Part shown: in pieces, positions 43,815 through 55,214 of the stretch
How the letters are laid out: each line of letters starts with the position of its first letter
How positions within the stretch are numbered: the first letter of the stretch is position 1
DNA from: Galerina marginata
Lineage: Eukaryota; Basidiomycota; Agaricomycetes; Agaricales; Galerinaceae
Reading direction: 5' to 3'
Assembly (NCBI GenBank): GCA_023014335.1
Contig: JAECYW010000002.1
Coordinates: forward strand, 4,278,001-4,342,000
DNA: 64,000 nucleotides
The notes under the pieces: model-generated
Database searches by the model: none
Seen by the model: the letters and a program-made list of their open reading frames with translations, nothing else
What the model was told of the DNA's origin: nothing
Position numbers and translations under genes: made by a program

Positions 43815-44623
43815 TTATTTTGTCTCGTTTGATCTCATAACATCTTGAAGCTGCTTGTTGGTAGTCCTCATTGCAGAGCGACGCACCGCCTCTGAACCAG
43901 ACTTGAGAACGAGTTTGAGGATGCTGCGTACAGGCCAGCAGTCTTCGTAGTCTTCCAAGTCGGGCCACAAATCGCTCTGCTTTATCTGTGAAAAAAATTA
44001 GGCTGAATCATAAAGCGAGGCAAGAACGACATACCTTGTCGCAGACACTGTCGATCGCATTTTTATCCTGGCCACGAAAACTCGTGCTCATTTTGAGTGA
44101 CTTTCGAGCCTCGGAACGCACAGACTCCTGGGCACAGTTCAAATTAGCCCCAGGGACGATAATAATATCAATGTAGTTGACTAACCGACAGTTTGTCGAA
44201 CTTTTCTTGAGACCAGTTATAGGTGTTCAGAAGAACAGCTTCAATGCAATATCCACCGGATCCTGGTCTCCCTGGCTCGCCAGTCGGCTTAGGTATTGTC
44301 TTGCGCGTGTCGCCTCCCTGAGAACTTGGTGTGGACGCTGGCGTTGCAGCTCGGGAGCTGACGCTTTGATCGTGACCAAGGTCTCGTTGCTCGCTGCCAC
44401 CTTGGGCAGAAAACTCCACCCGACGTCCCGAATCCCTGACCGGACTTGAAGAGGCGTTCGAGGGTGCAGGTTTGCTAACGAAGTCCTCTGATCTGAACTC
44501 GATGCGACAGGTGAGAAGAGGCAGCGGTGGTCGCGGAGATAGTTGGAACTCGATGCGAGGTGTGATAAGTGGGAGAGGTGGTTGGACGTAATGTCGCGGC
44601 ACATGGGCATACCTGGAGGGCAT
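43815..44623 (-). CDS. GEPGRP-motif protein of unknown function, copy 2
   Basis: ATG at 44623, stop TAA at 43815. Exon 1 carries PPLPLITPRIEFQL and PPLPLLTCRIEFRS (the same repeated motif as copy 1), a Ser/Gly/Arg-rich region, and PKPTGEPGRPGSGGYCIEAV followed by NWSQEKFDKL. Intron 1 (gttagt...gcccag) leads to ESVRSEARKSLKMSTSFRGQ and NAIDSVCDK. Intron 2 (gtatgt...tcacag) leads to WPDLEDYEDCWPVRSILKLV and a C-terminus NKQLQDVMRSNETK. Exon order equals copy 1 at 739-1481. All joins keep frame, so it seems intact. The family is widespread in Agaricomycetes with no assigned function that I know. Confidence 0.68.
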
Positions 44624-45028
44624 TTTAAGACTGTGGGGGTGGTCTGACTATGGTGACCAGCATTTTATAGATAGAGTGAGATGGTCCACATCTTTGTCTG
44701 ACAAAGAAACAAAGGTTGTTAGACGATGAGCGAGAGCGAGAAAGAAGGGGCCCTGTGAAACCGTTGTCGAGGACCCAGACTCGCGTACCCGTAGCGTAGA
44801 GCAAAGAACAGGATAAAGGCGGTTGGACGATGAGCCTGAGCGAGTAATCTAGTTAACATGACACCGACATCCTCATTTGGTTGATGGCTCGCTTTTGGCA
44901 ACTTACCTCATGGCCTGGTGCCACTCGTCTTTATATGTAAAGATGGCCAAAACCGCTTTAAATTTTTAACTACTTCCCCTCAGCGTTGCCTCAGGTGAAC
45001 TTCCACAGACGATTACCCTGTTCTTGAG
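44624..45028. other. divergent promoter region
   Basis: Lies between the head-to-head GEPGRP gene (minus) and WD40 gene (plus). No coding signal. Confidence 0.4.
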
Positions 45029-46636
45029 ATGACCTCTACTTCCAAGGTTTTCCGGGCTTTATCGTCATCGTCTCAACGACTGATTCCTTTTTTCTCCCTT
45101 TCGCTAGACTCCCAAGTTCGTCCTTTGTAAGGAGTTGGGGATTGCCACTGGGGCCGTTAATGCTCTCCTCTTTTCCGATGATGGGAATCTCCTCTTCACC
45201 GGCGGTACGCGTATATTATTATTATCTTCCTTCAGTGACTTACGGTACAGAAGGGACGATGAGAAGCTGCGAGTGTGGAATACCGATACTTTCAAATGCG
45301 AGCAGACCCTCCAAAACGAAGAAAAATGGGGTCAGGTTACTACGCTCAATTGGGTCTATCTTGAGCCCCGCACCGGTTTAAACAACACTTGGCTTTGTGT
45401 GGGGTCTGGAAGGGGGTCAGTCACTCTAGTCCCTTTGCAGAGAGAATGTATGGTGGGTGCCGCTCATGAACAGTAGTCTTCCTTTGGCTTATAGTGTCAA
45501 CCAGTCGGCCGCAATGGAACCCCTTGCATGGAAGAAGGGTGCAACATTTTCACCGTTCAACTTGAATGACGCAGTGGAGGCGGTAGCCTACGATCATCAG
45601 AACTCCCGCCTTGCGCTTGCCAGCCATTCTGGAGCCTTACGAATGTTTAAAGTACAGAAGAGTGAGTCGTCAGATTACCATCAAACTAGCAGCTGACATA
45701 CACGCATGCAGCGGCTCCGGTTCTGCAAGAACTTTGGGCGACAACAGTTGGAAACGTTATACCTCGGGCAATCTTCTTCTTCGGAGGGGGCAATCAGAGT
45801 ATCCTGACGCTCGCGCTTGAAACGGGAGACATGTAGGCTACCACTTCAATGTCGCCATTTCACACTAACTAGTTTTCCAGGAGCTGTTTGGAGGCCCAGA
45901 ACCATCAACTTCTGTGGAAAAAGGGACTGGCTGGTGGAGTGTCAGTAACTGTTCTTTATGAAGGTGCTCAGACTTACTGGACTCTTTAATTTCCAGAGGA
46001 AACGCCACCCTTTCGTCCGATGAAACCACTCTCTTGGTTGACAACCTTTCAACTGGTCACTTTGATGTTTACAAATTTCCTGCGACGACCCCGATGCGGT
46101 CCTTCCCATCTGCCTCTGCTGATAGCCGACGTTTGATAAAGCAATTCATTTTTTTGGAAGGTGCCAAGGTTGCTGTTTGTGCCAGTGCAAAGAGTGAAGT
46201 TCAAGTTGTGGATGTCACCAATAACGAATGCATTCAGATGTTGAAAACGGGAAAAGGTGCTTTTACCTTGGTTCTTCGTTTGGGCCTTGCTAACGGACTT
46301 TTGGGAGAAGACGATGTCATGCAAGCAGTGGCAGCGACAACTGCTAAACCTAACCGCCATTTGATAGCCAGTGGTTCAAGTGGAACCAATCCTATAGTTT
46401 ATCTCTGGGAGAAGGTGATTCCAGAGGAGCCGGAGCTTGTTAATACCACGGGATCACTGGCTGCGGTTACTGATCAAGCCAGGGTCAGTGCAGCCAACAG
46501 CGAGAGGACTGCCGTCAATGGACCAGTGGTGCTGCTTGTCCTAGTATTGACCTATTCTAGCTGGTCTCCGTATTTTTTTTCTTTCTTTGCTTTTATCGTA
46601 AAAAAGGCAGCAGAGTTTACGCAGTCACCGTATTAG
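45029..46636 (+). CDS. WD40-repeat protein with hydrophobic tail, copy 3
   Basis: ATG at 45029 (MTSTSK), intron gttttc...cgctag, then TPKFVLCKELGIATGAVNAL and LFSDDGNLLFTGG. After a short in-frame stretch come DDEKLRVWNTDTFKCEQTL, WLCVGSGRGSVTLVPLQRE, a blade with VEAVAYDHQNSRLALASHSG, an exon QELWATTVGNVIPRAIFFFG, SILTLALETGDM, LEAQNHQLLWKKGLAGGV, GNATLSSDETTLLVDNLSTG, a blade with FLEGAKVAVCASAKSEVQVV, and GSSGTNPIVYLWEKV. The tail contains VVLLVLVLTYSSW and YFFSFFAFIV, a likely membrane anchor like that of copy 1. Blade order is the same as in copy 1, but sequence identity is low, so the duplication is old. Borders near 45205 and 45450 are uncertain. Confidence 0.64.
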
Positions 46637-47085
46637 AATCATGATTTTCTACAATATTTGTACTTATTTCATCAAGGTCATCCAAAGTCTTATCTCAGTC
46701 AGCTTACAGCCATACAATGGTTGAGATTGGTGCATCTTGACAATTGACTGAGCTTGAAGTCAAAGGGAACAGACATGCACCAACACTCTGATTGAGGACA
46801 CTAGCTGTACAAAAGCAGTCTGAATAAGTAACGACAGAAAAGAGTGAACAAACAGAGGCTACATTCCCCGAGTACACATAGGACAAGAAGCATCGGCATT
46901 GACAAGCTGTACTCGAGTACACTGACAACTTGACCAGGTACACAACGATGTGGGAGGGTCTGCATGTCAGCCAATACATTGAAGTGAGCCCAGATTGCTT
47001 GCTTCTTCAGAAGTCCTTCCGTCCCGTTGTGCCTACAAAAACCTTGCTCAGCAAGCCGGAAAATCGGCTCAGTAACCCACAAGCA
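46637..47085. other. intergenic between convergent genes
   Basis: Short frames only; no family similarity. Confidence 0.4.
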
Positions 47086-48040
47086 TCAAAGTGACAAGGC
47101 ATCGGCATTGTAATAAACAACGTGGGCGGGTATGGTGGGCGGAGGCATGGCCGTGGCCATCTGCGAGCCTGATCCTAGGCTCATTTCGCCGCTTCCCAGC
47201 CCCAATTCGGATTCAGTTGTCGTTCGGTAGATAAGGCTTGGCGGAGGATAGATATCGAGACAGGCGGAGTAACGGCTCTCGTTGTCACAGTAGATTGAAT
47301 TCAAAGTCAAAGTCAACGTCGAGGCAGGGCCGGGATCGTAGTCGGAGTCAGCGTAGCCGCCCACGGACTCAGCGGGCGGTGGTCGTTTGAGACTGGATGT
47401 TCTCTGGTGTCAACCAACTCTTCCGCGGCACCGAGGGGGTAGAGGAAAGCGAGGGCATATGCCCGTTATGTTTTCCGACCCACTGCACCACCAGCGTTCC
47501 TTCGAGCAGTACTGATTGCGATATACGGAACTTGACCCATCCCCTCTCGAGTCCTAGAGCTGAATAGCCAACTGTCCGGCCGCCATCCTTTTTTAGCGAT
47601 CGCATTTCGTACTGCCGTGCATGTTGAACAACATCGATGCGCCATTCGGGGGCAAGCAAGGGCTGAGGCTGGTGGGCTGATGGAAGGGATATTGGAAGTG
47701 AGGGGTTTTAGTTGGCTTAAGAGATGAAAGGCTACGTGGGTTTGGAATTTGGAGACGTATTGTGGATTAAGTGCTTCGAAAGGGGCTTTGGCTGGCCAGT
47801 TTGTATGTAACGATTTACTGTCGTAATGGTGGTCATCGTCTGCGTCAGACCTGGCGACGTGGTCCCCGCATCAGTCTTGGAAAGTACGGAATTCGAACAT
47901 GCGACGGACGGCGAATGAAGGCTAGAAGTTGCGCGGTACTGGTGAGTTGGTCGTCGAATTCGGGTTCGACCTGGAACCAACGCGGGGGTTGGGACTACTG
48001 GGTTGCGTCGGCGGGTTGGAGTTCGAACTAGGTTTGGATT
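47086..48040 (-). CDS. uncharacterised protein
   Basis: The C-terminal part is open: ESVGGYADSDYDPGPASTLT, then SRYSACLDIYPPPSLIYRTT and PTIPAHVVYYNADALSL to a stop at 47086. Upstream, in another frame, EWRIDVVQHARQYEMRSLKK, TVGYSALGLERGWVKFRISQ and VLLEGTLVVQWVGKHNGHMP look like a beta-rich domain. A Thr/Pro/Arg-rich exon lies near 47750-48040. A stop (TGA near 47372) separates the two main frames, so either an unrecognised short intron or a frameshift is present. Family unknown. Confidence 0.4.
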
Positions 48041-48624
48041 AAGGATGAGATCCACTGTAGGACTGAGATTGAGAGGGTTCTCACGAACAACGACAACGTT
48101 GATACTCCAGTAATGGAGGACGGAGCGTCGAGGTTAGAGGTTCACGAGAAATGCCATGGAAGATTTGAAGGGTGCTATAGAAAGCTGTAGAAAAACGAGA
48201 TTGGTAAGTGTCGAATCTCTAACCGAAGACGATTGAGAAGTAACTTACCGCGCTCATTGCCCATGTCGAGCAGAATCCACCCTCTCGTCTCTTCATTCCT
48301 CTTTACTTATCGTCGCGTCGGTGCGGCGAGGGCTGTGCCTGCCAGTCTAGCTGCTAATATGATCGGCTATTGATACCTCGTGCGCGACCTGACCCAGCTG
48401 ATCATGACAACGTCCTGATTCCCGTCTCCGGATCATGACCGGGAAGCTGACATACGACTCTAGATCTTGCCCATCTCAGTCTTCTCATCAGGTCACGTTG
48501 ACCTTCCACTCTTCTCAGACTCTCAGTGTCTGTCCGCCGGGGGTGATGTTGATTGCTTCTAGCAGCCGCCTCTCTCAGCTCTCCTGCTCCGAATTTGACC
48601 ACCCACCAAAGCATAAGCCCATCA
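48041..48624. other. intergenic, no gene seen
   Basis: Probably upstream sequence of the minus-strand gene at 47086 and 3' sequence of the one at 48625. A minus-strand frame runs across it without features. Confidence 0.35.
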
Positions 48625-49176
48625 TCATGCCGAAAAACTTGGGCGCAGAGGCAGGCGCGATCGTGCATTGGCACCTCTCGCACCAGCACCGTGCTGGGCC
48701 ATGGCCGGCGAGTCGGACGATGACGGTGAGGAACGGGTGCAGCGGCTGGAGAGTTGACACCCGGTCACAGCCACGAATACGTTGGGCACCTCGAGCTCAC
48801 TCAGGTCTCTGAGACTCGGTGAAAATGTGTGCGTCTGGGTAGGAGTGTTTGAGAACGAGGAAGCTGAGGACTCAAACGACTGTGGAGATGGCACAGTCGC
48901 AAACTTCCTCGTGAACCCAAGAGTTGGACCGCCGAACGTGAACGCATCAACGGCGACAGTGGAGGAGGAGGATTCGTCGAAGAGATCTGCATGGTTTTTG
49001 AGAGGTTCCGGTAACTCCAATCGTGTGCAAGGATATGACAAATGAGGATGAGGCATTGATAGGCTAAAAATTGCATTGGGTAAGTAAATCTCTGGCATGT
49101 TTTCAGTGAGAGATACATACTGGCTTCCAGGTTTTCCATCCTTAAATATGTGAGTACTGTGAGTGCTGGCGACCAT
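48625..49176 (-). CDS. Ser/Pro-rich protein of unknown function
   Basis: A 183-codon frame starts at a real ATG (49176). An optional intron with good borders (gtatgt...ttttag, near 49120-49066) is in phase with it. The readable part includes LSYPCTRLELPEPLKNHADL, VDAFTFGGPTLGFTRKFATV and LRDLSELEVPNVFVAVTG, with Ser-rich stretches. No domain is recognised. Its 5' end faces the large gene that starts near 49400, so the two may share a promoter region. Confidence 0.45.
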   Translation of the reverse strand: MVASTHSTHIFKDGKPGSQYVSLTENMPEIYLPNAIFSLSMPHPHLSYPCTRLELPEPLKNHADLFDESSSSTVAVDAFTFGGPTLGFTRKFATVPSPQSFESSASSFSNTPTQTHTFSPSLRDLSELEVPNVFVAVTGCQLSSRCTRSSPSSSDSPAMAQHGAGARGANARSRLPLRPSFSA

Positions 49177-49399
49177 AAATGAGGTTCATGACTTTTGCCG
49201 AACCGCTTTCAAAAGAGGTGACGCTATGTTGTGGTTTATTTGAATTTGCGATACCAAGAACCCGCATCAAATGTAACAGCGTCTGAGCTTTTCGCATCAA
49301 CGCGCCTCTTCCTATCATTTGGTATAAGCTGACATCCAACGCACACCAGGTAGGTTTCTCGGATTCTTGGGTAATATTCAGGAGCTAATTGTCCTTACT

Positions 49400-52300
49400 T
49401 GATCTTGATCAGCATACGACATTCCACTGCCCGTACGTCCTTCGCCGTGTGTCCTGTCAATCCAGGGTGTTGGTGTTCCTCTCTTGGGAAGCCCTTGAGA
49501 GTGCACATCCAGCGATTCACACAAACGTCCCCGTCAATTTTCTCGGAAAGACCGTGTCTAATGCCATCCGGGATGCATCAGTACGTGACTTGGGCTGAAG
49601 CCTTGTCATTCACTTCACGACAGGATCTCGATAAGACCCGTGGTTTTGCTCAGTTGGTTGGCGGTGACGTATTCTACTCGCCTAACTCGGCTCGCATCAT
49701 CGACGTTCCACAGCGAATTATATATCCGGAGAGACTCTTTGCAGATATCCGTTACGACGCCCAACAGATCAGAGGACCCCAGTGGTGGTGTCCAGAGCTC
49801 GCCTATCTTGCTTTCATGCCAATTCGGCCAGACTTCTCCAGCGATGCCGTGGAGTGCCTCTCCTGTTTACCGAGTCCCACATGCCAAAATGGACAATTCT
49901 CTCTCAATCCCCGCACTCAAGTCAGCTGGAAACAGTTGGAAAACAATCTCATGGAAACGACGACGATCCTCACTACCAAATACCGTGTACCGCTGGTTTC
50001 CCCTGCCCTCCCGAGTAGCGGATTTATGGCTCCCTATCCCAGCCTCAATCAATGCAAGGTCGCCATCCAGAAGTCAAGAGACTGGTTCGTTGTATTGATC
50101 GGCGCGCTTTCATACGCCCTCGCTGTATCAAACTCGATTGAGGGGTCATCTCGGAGTCCCGGTGTTCCCAAATGGTATCCAGAACTCGCAGAGGTCAGAA
50201 AGTTTCCCCAGACCTGGTTAGATGGTATAAGGACGTTATCGAAGGCGCTTAGCAGCTCCGACCTGCGTGCTGGTGCATTGTTAGATGTTCTATCGCCTTC
50301 GGAATGGGACTGTTCAGTTGACTGGCTATGTGGCTCCAACGTCGCGGTCCACTATCGTTGGGGGAGTGCAGAAGCCAAGGCTGCAGAATCAGATTTCCGG
50401 CTCGAAAGACTGCGACCACTTCCGCACCAACTGCAAGGGTTGGCAACTTTTCTTACAACAGAAGTGCCTTACGGTGGCTGGGGCACTTCCTGGGACCCCA
50501 GCTCGGCGAGCTCCTTTCAGACTTGGGGCGGTTCTTGGCCTCTCAAGCGTGTCCATGACGGGACAGATACCAGTGATCGTGTCGCGAAACGGGCTCGCAC
50601 GGAGCGTGATCCCTGGGAAACAGGTCCTACACTTGAGTCGCCGCCGGCCCAGCATACCCCTCTTCTATTGCAGGTTCCAAAAGCCACCAGCAAGGAAGGA
50701 TGGCAGGACTTCTTTAAACGTCGTCAAAAAGCAGATGCCAGCCTTATGAAAAGAGAAACGCCACAACAGAAGCGAAGTCGTGTAGCCAAGGCCGCCAATC
50801 CGCCAACCACAAAAACGGCCATTTATGAATGGGTCGAACAGGACGACGGTTCATACCAGCGCGAGAGGGTTGTAAAGACAGACTTCGACCGGATATGGTC
50901 GGAATATGGCGAGCATCAGAGGAAGTATGACCCTATCCGTAATGAGTGGGATGTCTGTGACATGTTTGGTCCCAAGGATGAGCGTCAAATTGCGGAAGAA
51001 GTCGAAGACCAGGCCGTTCGTTTCAATGTCACAGAAGAAGATTATATCAAGACGAATGTTTCGCGTGCTATTGATGCGATGATGAACGACGTTGTCGCCA
51101 AAGGGATTGCTTGTGCCCCGATTATGCCCGAGGTTGAGTGTAGAGCGTCGTGTACGCCCCCAACACCTACCGAGCTACAGACGACGTTGCCAGTTCCTTG
51201 TCAGACGAGCGCGATATCACCGGTGACTGTGGACTGCTTGGCCAGCCATGCCCTGGCACCGTTTGAAGCTCACCAAGATTTGACCACTCTGCCTGTTGCC
51301 TCAGCTTTTCAAAGGTCGCAGGATGGTGACGAACGCCCTCCGCTGGCCGCTGGACCTCTGCAAGCGCTCCCCGCTCCTCTCCAACGGATACCTCTGCCGC
51401 TTACCAACAGTCCAAGCACCAGCTCTTCTTCAACTGAATTAGCTCATGAACCCCTTCCGTCCGAAATACTCTGCGATGCTTCAAATACACCTTCTGGAGT
51501 GTCACCGAGCACCATTTCTCATGAGCCTGTAGCGCCTCCCATTGATGCGGTCACTTCTGCACCTTCTCCAGCGTGTTCAACTGAACAAGCACTGAAGGTG
51601 TTGCCTCCAATTTCTCTGCCTGATGGCCAAGGGCCGGGTCATCGTAGCTTTTGTTCCGTGGCATACGATCAAGATGAACCTATGGGCCCCTGGTTAAGAA
51701 CTGCTCCCCACGACACAGGCGAGATGGACGTTAGGCCTTTTCTCTCCGAAATGGATGTGGATGGCAACGAAGGTCTCTCCATCGAGTCATACGTAGAGGG
51801 GGAAGACCACTACATCATTGAGACTCTCCATCATGTGTACGGTTTTCTCAAACCAGGCGATGTGCACACGGAAACCCCTGACACGGATCCTACTCTGATA
51901 ATGAAGCTGAAGGCTGCAACAGGCTTCGATTTCAAAAGCAACGATAGCTTCTTCTCGTTGCCCTTGGCCCATTGCGCTTCAAAGTTTGTCAAGCTGCTCG
52001 GCAATCCCACAACCAAGCCTGACGACAGCGTTTGGGATCTAGCTTGTGGCAACCAATTCGCCGTTGTGACGTCGCCACTTCTCAAATATGTTTGCGCTCT
52101 GGAGAAGGGTCTGTATATCTTTGATTTTCAAGACAAGGCCACAGTGCCCTGGCACATTGCTGTTGACAATGCAGCTGATGTCCTCCGGATTGCACGCATG
52201 AACCCTCAATTCTGCGATTATGAAATTGCGTGGCAGTTGCTGAATATTGGTGTGCCCTTTCACACACTTCTTGTTGTCGAAAAAAAATCTCTACCACGGG

Positions 52301-52921
52301 CTCTACCCTCTTTGCCGCTTCCTACGCAACCTTTAGGCTATGTATTTAGCGTGGAGGATTATCAAGTCTACATCCAACGTCGAGATGCCTTCCTCCGTAA
52401 AATTGGACATTCACGAGCTGCATTACTGAAAGGAGGGATAATTAGGCGCCTTGCATTGGAAGTACTTGATCTTCATGATGCTCTCGAAGGACCTTCCTAC
52501 CAGGTACGGGAAAATGGTGAAGGATATCTTGTCAATGGACACGGCACATCATTTATGTGCGATGATGTCCTCTCAGTTGACGAGTTGAACCTCATTTCTG
52601 GCGCCTACAAATGTGAGGCAGGTATGTTAAGATCAGTTTTGGCTCCTTCAAACAGCTGATTTTTGACCAAAAGCCACCAAAAACTCGTATTCCCACAAGT
52701 CCTGGTTCCCCCTTCATGATACCTGGAAGAAAAAGGCAGTTCTCAGTCATTGGACGCCAGAAAATGAAGCAGAGTATCTCCGTCGCGTTGAGGAAATTAA
52801 AGGAGGTGCTCAGCCTCTTACTGCCTCACAATGGGCCCAGAGAGTGAAACCCAACAGCCACGCAGTTCGCTTGTCGTCACGCAATGAAAAGGCATCCTCT
52901 GACCTTCTTCCCCAACTCTAG
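49400..52921 (+). CDS. large nuclear-type protein of unknown function (about 1,100 residues)
   Basis: The best-preserved gene in the window. Exon ESAHPAIHTNVPVNFLGKTV to AIRDAS ends at 49580. A 43-bp intron (gtacgt...cgacag, 49581-49623) is in phase with DLDKTRGFAQLVGGDVFYSP. One exon of 3.0 kb then runs to 52621. A last intron (gtatgt...aaaag, 52622-52673) leads to TKNSYSHKSWFPLHDTWKKK and a stop at 52921. Features: a conserved N-terminal block with PQWWCPELAYLAFMP, LPHQLQGLATFLTTEVPYGG, a bipartite basic signal (KR...KRAR) near 50560, a long Pro/Ser/Thr-rich middle, and a conserved C-terminal block with EIAWQLLNIGVPFHTLLVVE and GHSRAALLKGGIIRRLALEV. Such proteins recur in Agaricomycete genomes, but I know of no assigned function. 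The first exon(s) and ATG are unresolved. Confidence 0.75.
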
Positions 52922-53509
52922 TTGGATCTTTTCTCTGTGCTTGTGGCACCTACCTTTCACGACGCAATTCATTTTTAGCACATGTTTATATAATGTTTAC
53001 AACATCCTTGGCTGCTTGACATAGCCATTTTTTGACACTACCTGTACATATAAATGCCTCTCATTGAAATAACTTGAAGCACTATGACTTAGTAATTTAG
53101 TAAGTAGCGGCACTGCGGCAGTTCATAAGCTAGCTTGTCTTCATGGCCCTATTACTGTTGCCATGGTTTCTCTCTCTGGTCGACCTCCCTTCGGAAAGTA
53201 TGATAGAGTCCTTGTCGACTTGATTTCTTTTGGTACTGAAATTATAGGCTCTGTTCACTGAGCCTAATCTAGGTACTTGAAAGTCACGCCTCTGAACAAG
53301 TCAAACAACACTGTTGCAATGGAACACCTATTAACATTTTTTGGGCCTTTTCTACCCCATCCTGACAACTCAAGCCAACCAGCCTCTTGCGATTGCGTTC
53401 CTAACTTGAAAATTGCACTTGTTGTAGTACCTATTGTATTCCATTATATGTACGTCTTTTACCCCATATTTTTCAAAGACGGAAGACGGAGGCCATAAAA
53501 TGCTTTGCA
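52922..53509. other. intergenic, no gene seen
   Basis: 3' region of the large gene; an open frame at 53277-53498 has no features. Confidence 0.4.
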
Positions 53510-54733
53510 TCCTCATAAAAAATCATATACGTTACGAAATCTACAGGTGCTCCACGAAGTGCCTCGACAGATTTTGTGGGCAGTTTGAAGTCGAGTTCTT
53601 CTAACGCAGACCTGACACTGCATATAAGACGAGGACCGTCGGGGCTTGCCGTATCTCAGCAGAACAAAGGGGGCACTTGTAGAGCGGAAGGAAAGGGCGG
53701 TTGCAAAGCCTCAAGATAGACTCCATCTGACCACGCGAAAAGATAGGATTATGTGCGTCGATCTGTCCTAAGTGTGAGAGGATGTTCCTGTGCTTCGGTA
53801 AGTTAAGCTCTTCGTTGATGGCAGATTGGAAGAGGTGATGGAGGGCTTGGGAAGAGTATTCATGACCACAAGGAGCCTGGAATATAATTATAATGTCTGA
53901 GATTTTGGTTCAATTCCTGCAATGCGCAGAGCAACTCACATCAAGAGGTCCTGGGTCTGTTCATTAAGAATAGGGCAATGAGTGGCTTCTAGAACGGCGT
54001 CATGTAGCTGAAAGAGAATAATTAAGCAGCGCATATGACAGATAGATAGTTGCTGTAGGTACCTCTTTCATCTTGCCTTCGTGCTGTTCGCTTTCTCGTA
54101 ACACGGGCCGCTGGAGAAACCAGTCAGTTGTGTCAAAGGACCCCCGATGAAAATTGAACACTTGCAACGAGACGACCGTTCAGCAAGCTCTGTCGTGATA
54201 TATGAGTATGAGGGACACAAAATAGTTAAAATGGCTCACATGGTCTGGCTGAGGAGCATCGAGCAATGTGCAATATTCGTGCAGGCGAAGGGATTCCATG
54301 GAGTTTTGTGGCTCAGCGAACGGGTTAACTGTGCTGTAGCCATCCTGGTCGCGAGCAGCCCAGTAATTGAATGACGCAGGGAGGTCGCGGTCGTACATGA
54401 TAGGAATGAAGAGGGTTGGAAGGCATAAAATAAAGACGATGGGCCTTTATACGAGATAGATGAAAGGCGAAGACCCCGTGACATACATAGAGATTCCGAC
54501 AAGGTCAGGATGGATAGCGAGGAGCATTGTCGACTTCAAGGCTGGGCTTTTGATAGGCCGTACAGAAGCCGAATGAGAGAAGCTGCAGAAAGAAAGAATT
54601 CAAGGTGATTTCCAAGGGCCTCTCCAGAAAGCTCTCCAGAAAGTCACCCGAACGTCGAGTCTCGAAAAAAGCAGACTTTCTGGCAGCATGAGGCTGGGAA
54701 TGTGCCATATTTGTCCTCATCTCCGTTGCCAAA
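53510..54733 (-). CDS. RING-like gene, copy 2 (without the MITE)
   Basis: Same layout as the copy at 32499-33970. The first exon is uninterrupted here: MYDRDLPASFNYWAARDQDG then STVNPFAEPQNSMESLRLHE. Next come GSFDTTDWFLQRPVLRESEQ, an intron gtacct...tttcag, LHDAVLEATHCPILNEQTQD, an intron gtgagt...ttccag, PCGHEYSSQALHHLFQSAIN, NLPKHRNILSHLGQIDAHNP and RPFLPLYKCPLCSAEI. CPIL, CGH and CPLC are RING-like zinc-ligand positions, but the second CxxC is absent. The join after PDH near 54230 does not keep the frame with the acceptor I can see, so the start may be different or the gene damaged. Confidence 0.5.
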
Positions 54734-54888
54734 CACGCCGCCGTTCTGTTTTCACACTCGTCTGTCCTGGACTTGACATGACTTCAAGGCTGATCATGTC
54801 ACCCTTCCATGGTCAGCACGAATTTTTGAAAATGCCTGGTATAGTTATGTATACACCTCCATACTCTTTGTACACTTTGTAAATCAAG
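53999..54888. repeat. segmental duplication, copy 2 (partner 33053-34130)
   Basis: Near identity with 33053-34130 at a constant offset of 20,946 bp before the MITE site and 20,762 bp after it. Ends at ACTTTGTA(A/C)ATCAAGT, after which the flanks differ. Confidence 0.88.
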
Positions 54889-55214
54889 TATGCAGTCTCC
54901 GAATTTGGTACCCAATTTGTCCCCGCTCGTCTTCTTCAATTGGGAAGGTTTGGCCCTCCTGTTTGACGAAAGGGAGCTTCCTACATCTGAAAATATAAAC
55001 GATTTAGTGACATTAATATTAACAACCAAAAATCGTCGGATGTATCCGATCTTGGTAGAGCCTCAATCATTGGAACGTGGACAACCACCCGATGTAGACT
55101 GCAGCTAAGAGGTTGAGTAGTTCGGTTGGCAGGAAAGTTCATGACGTAGAGGGTCACTGCAGAGGGCTGTGCCTGTGCAGATGTTGTGGTAAATAGAAAC
55201 TTGCCAAGGGTTAA
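54889..55214. other. spacer with one hairpin motif
   Basis: A palindrome with arms CTGCA/TGCAG lies at 55157-55180 (core GAGGGCTGTGCCTG). Otherwise no feature is seen. Confidence 0.4.
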
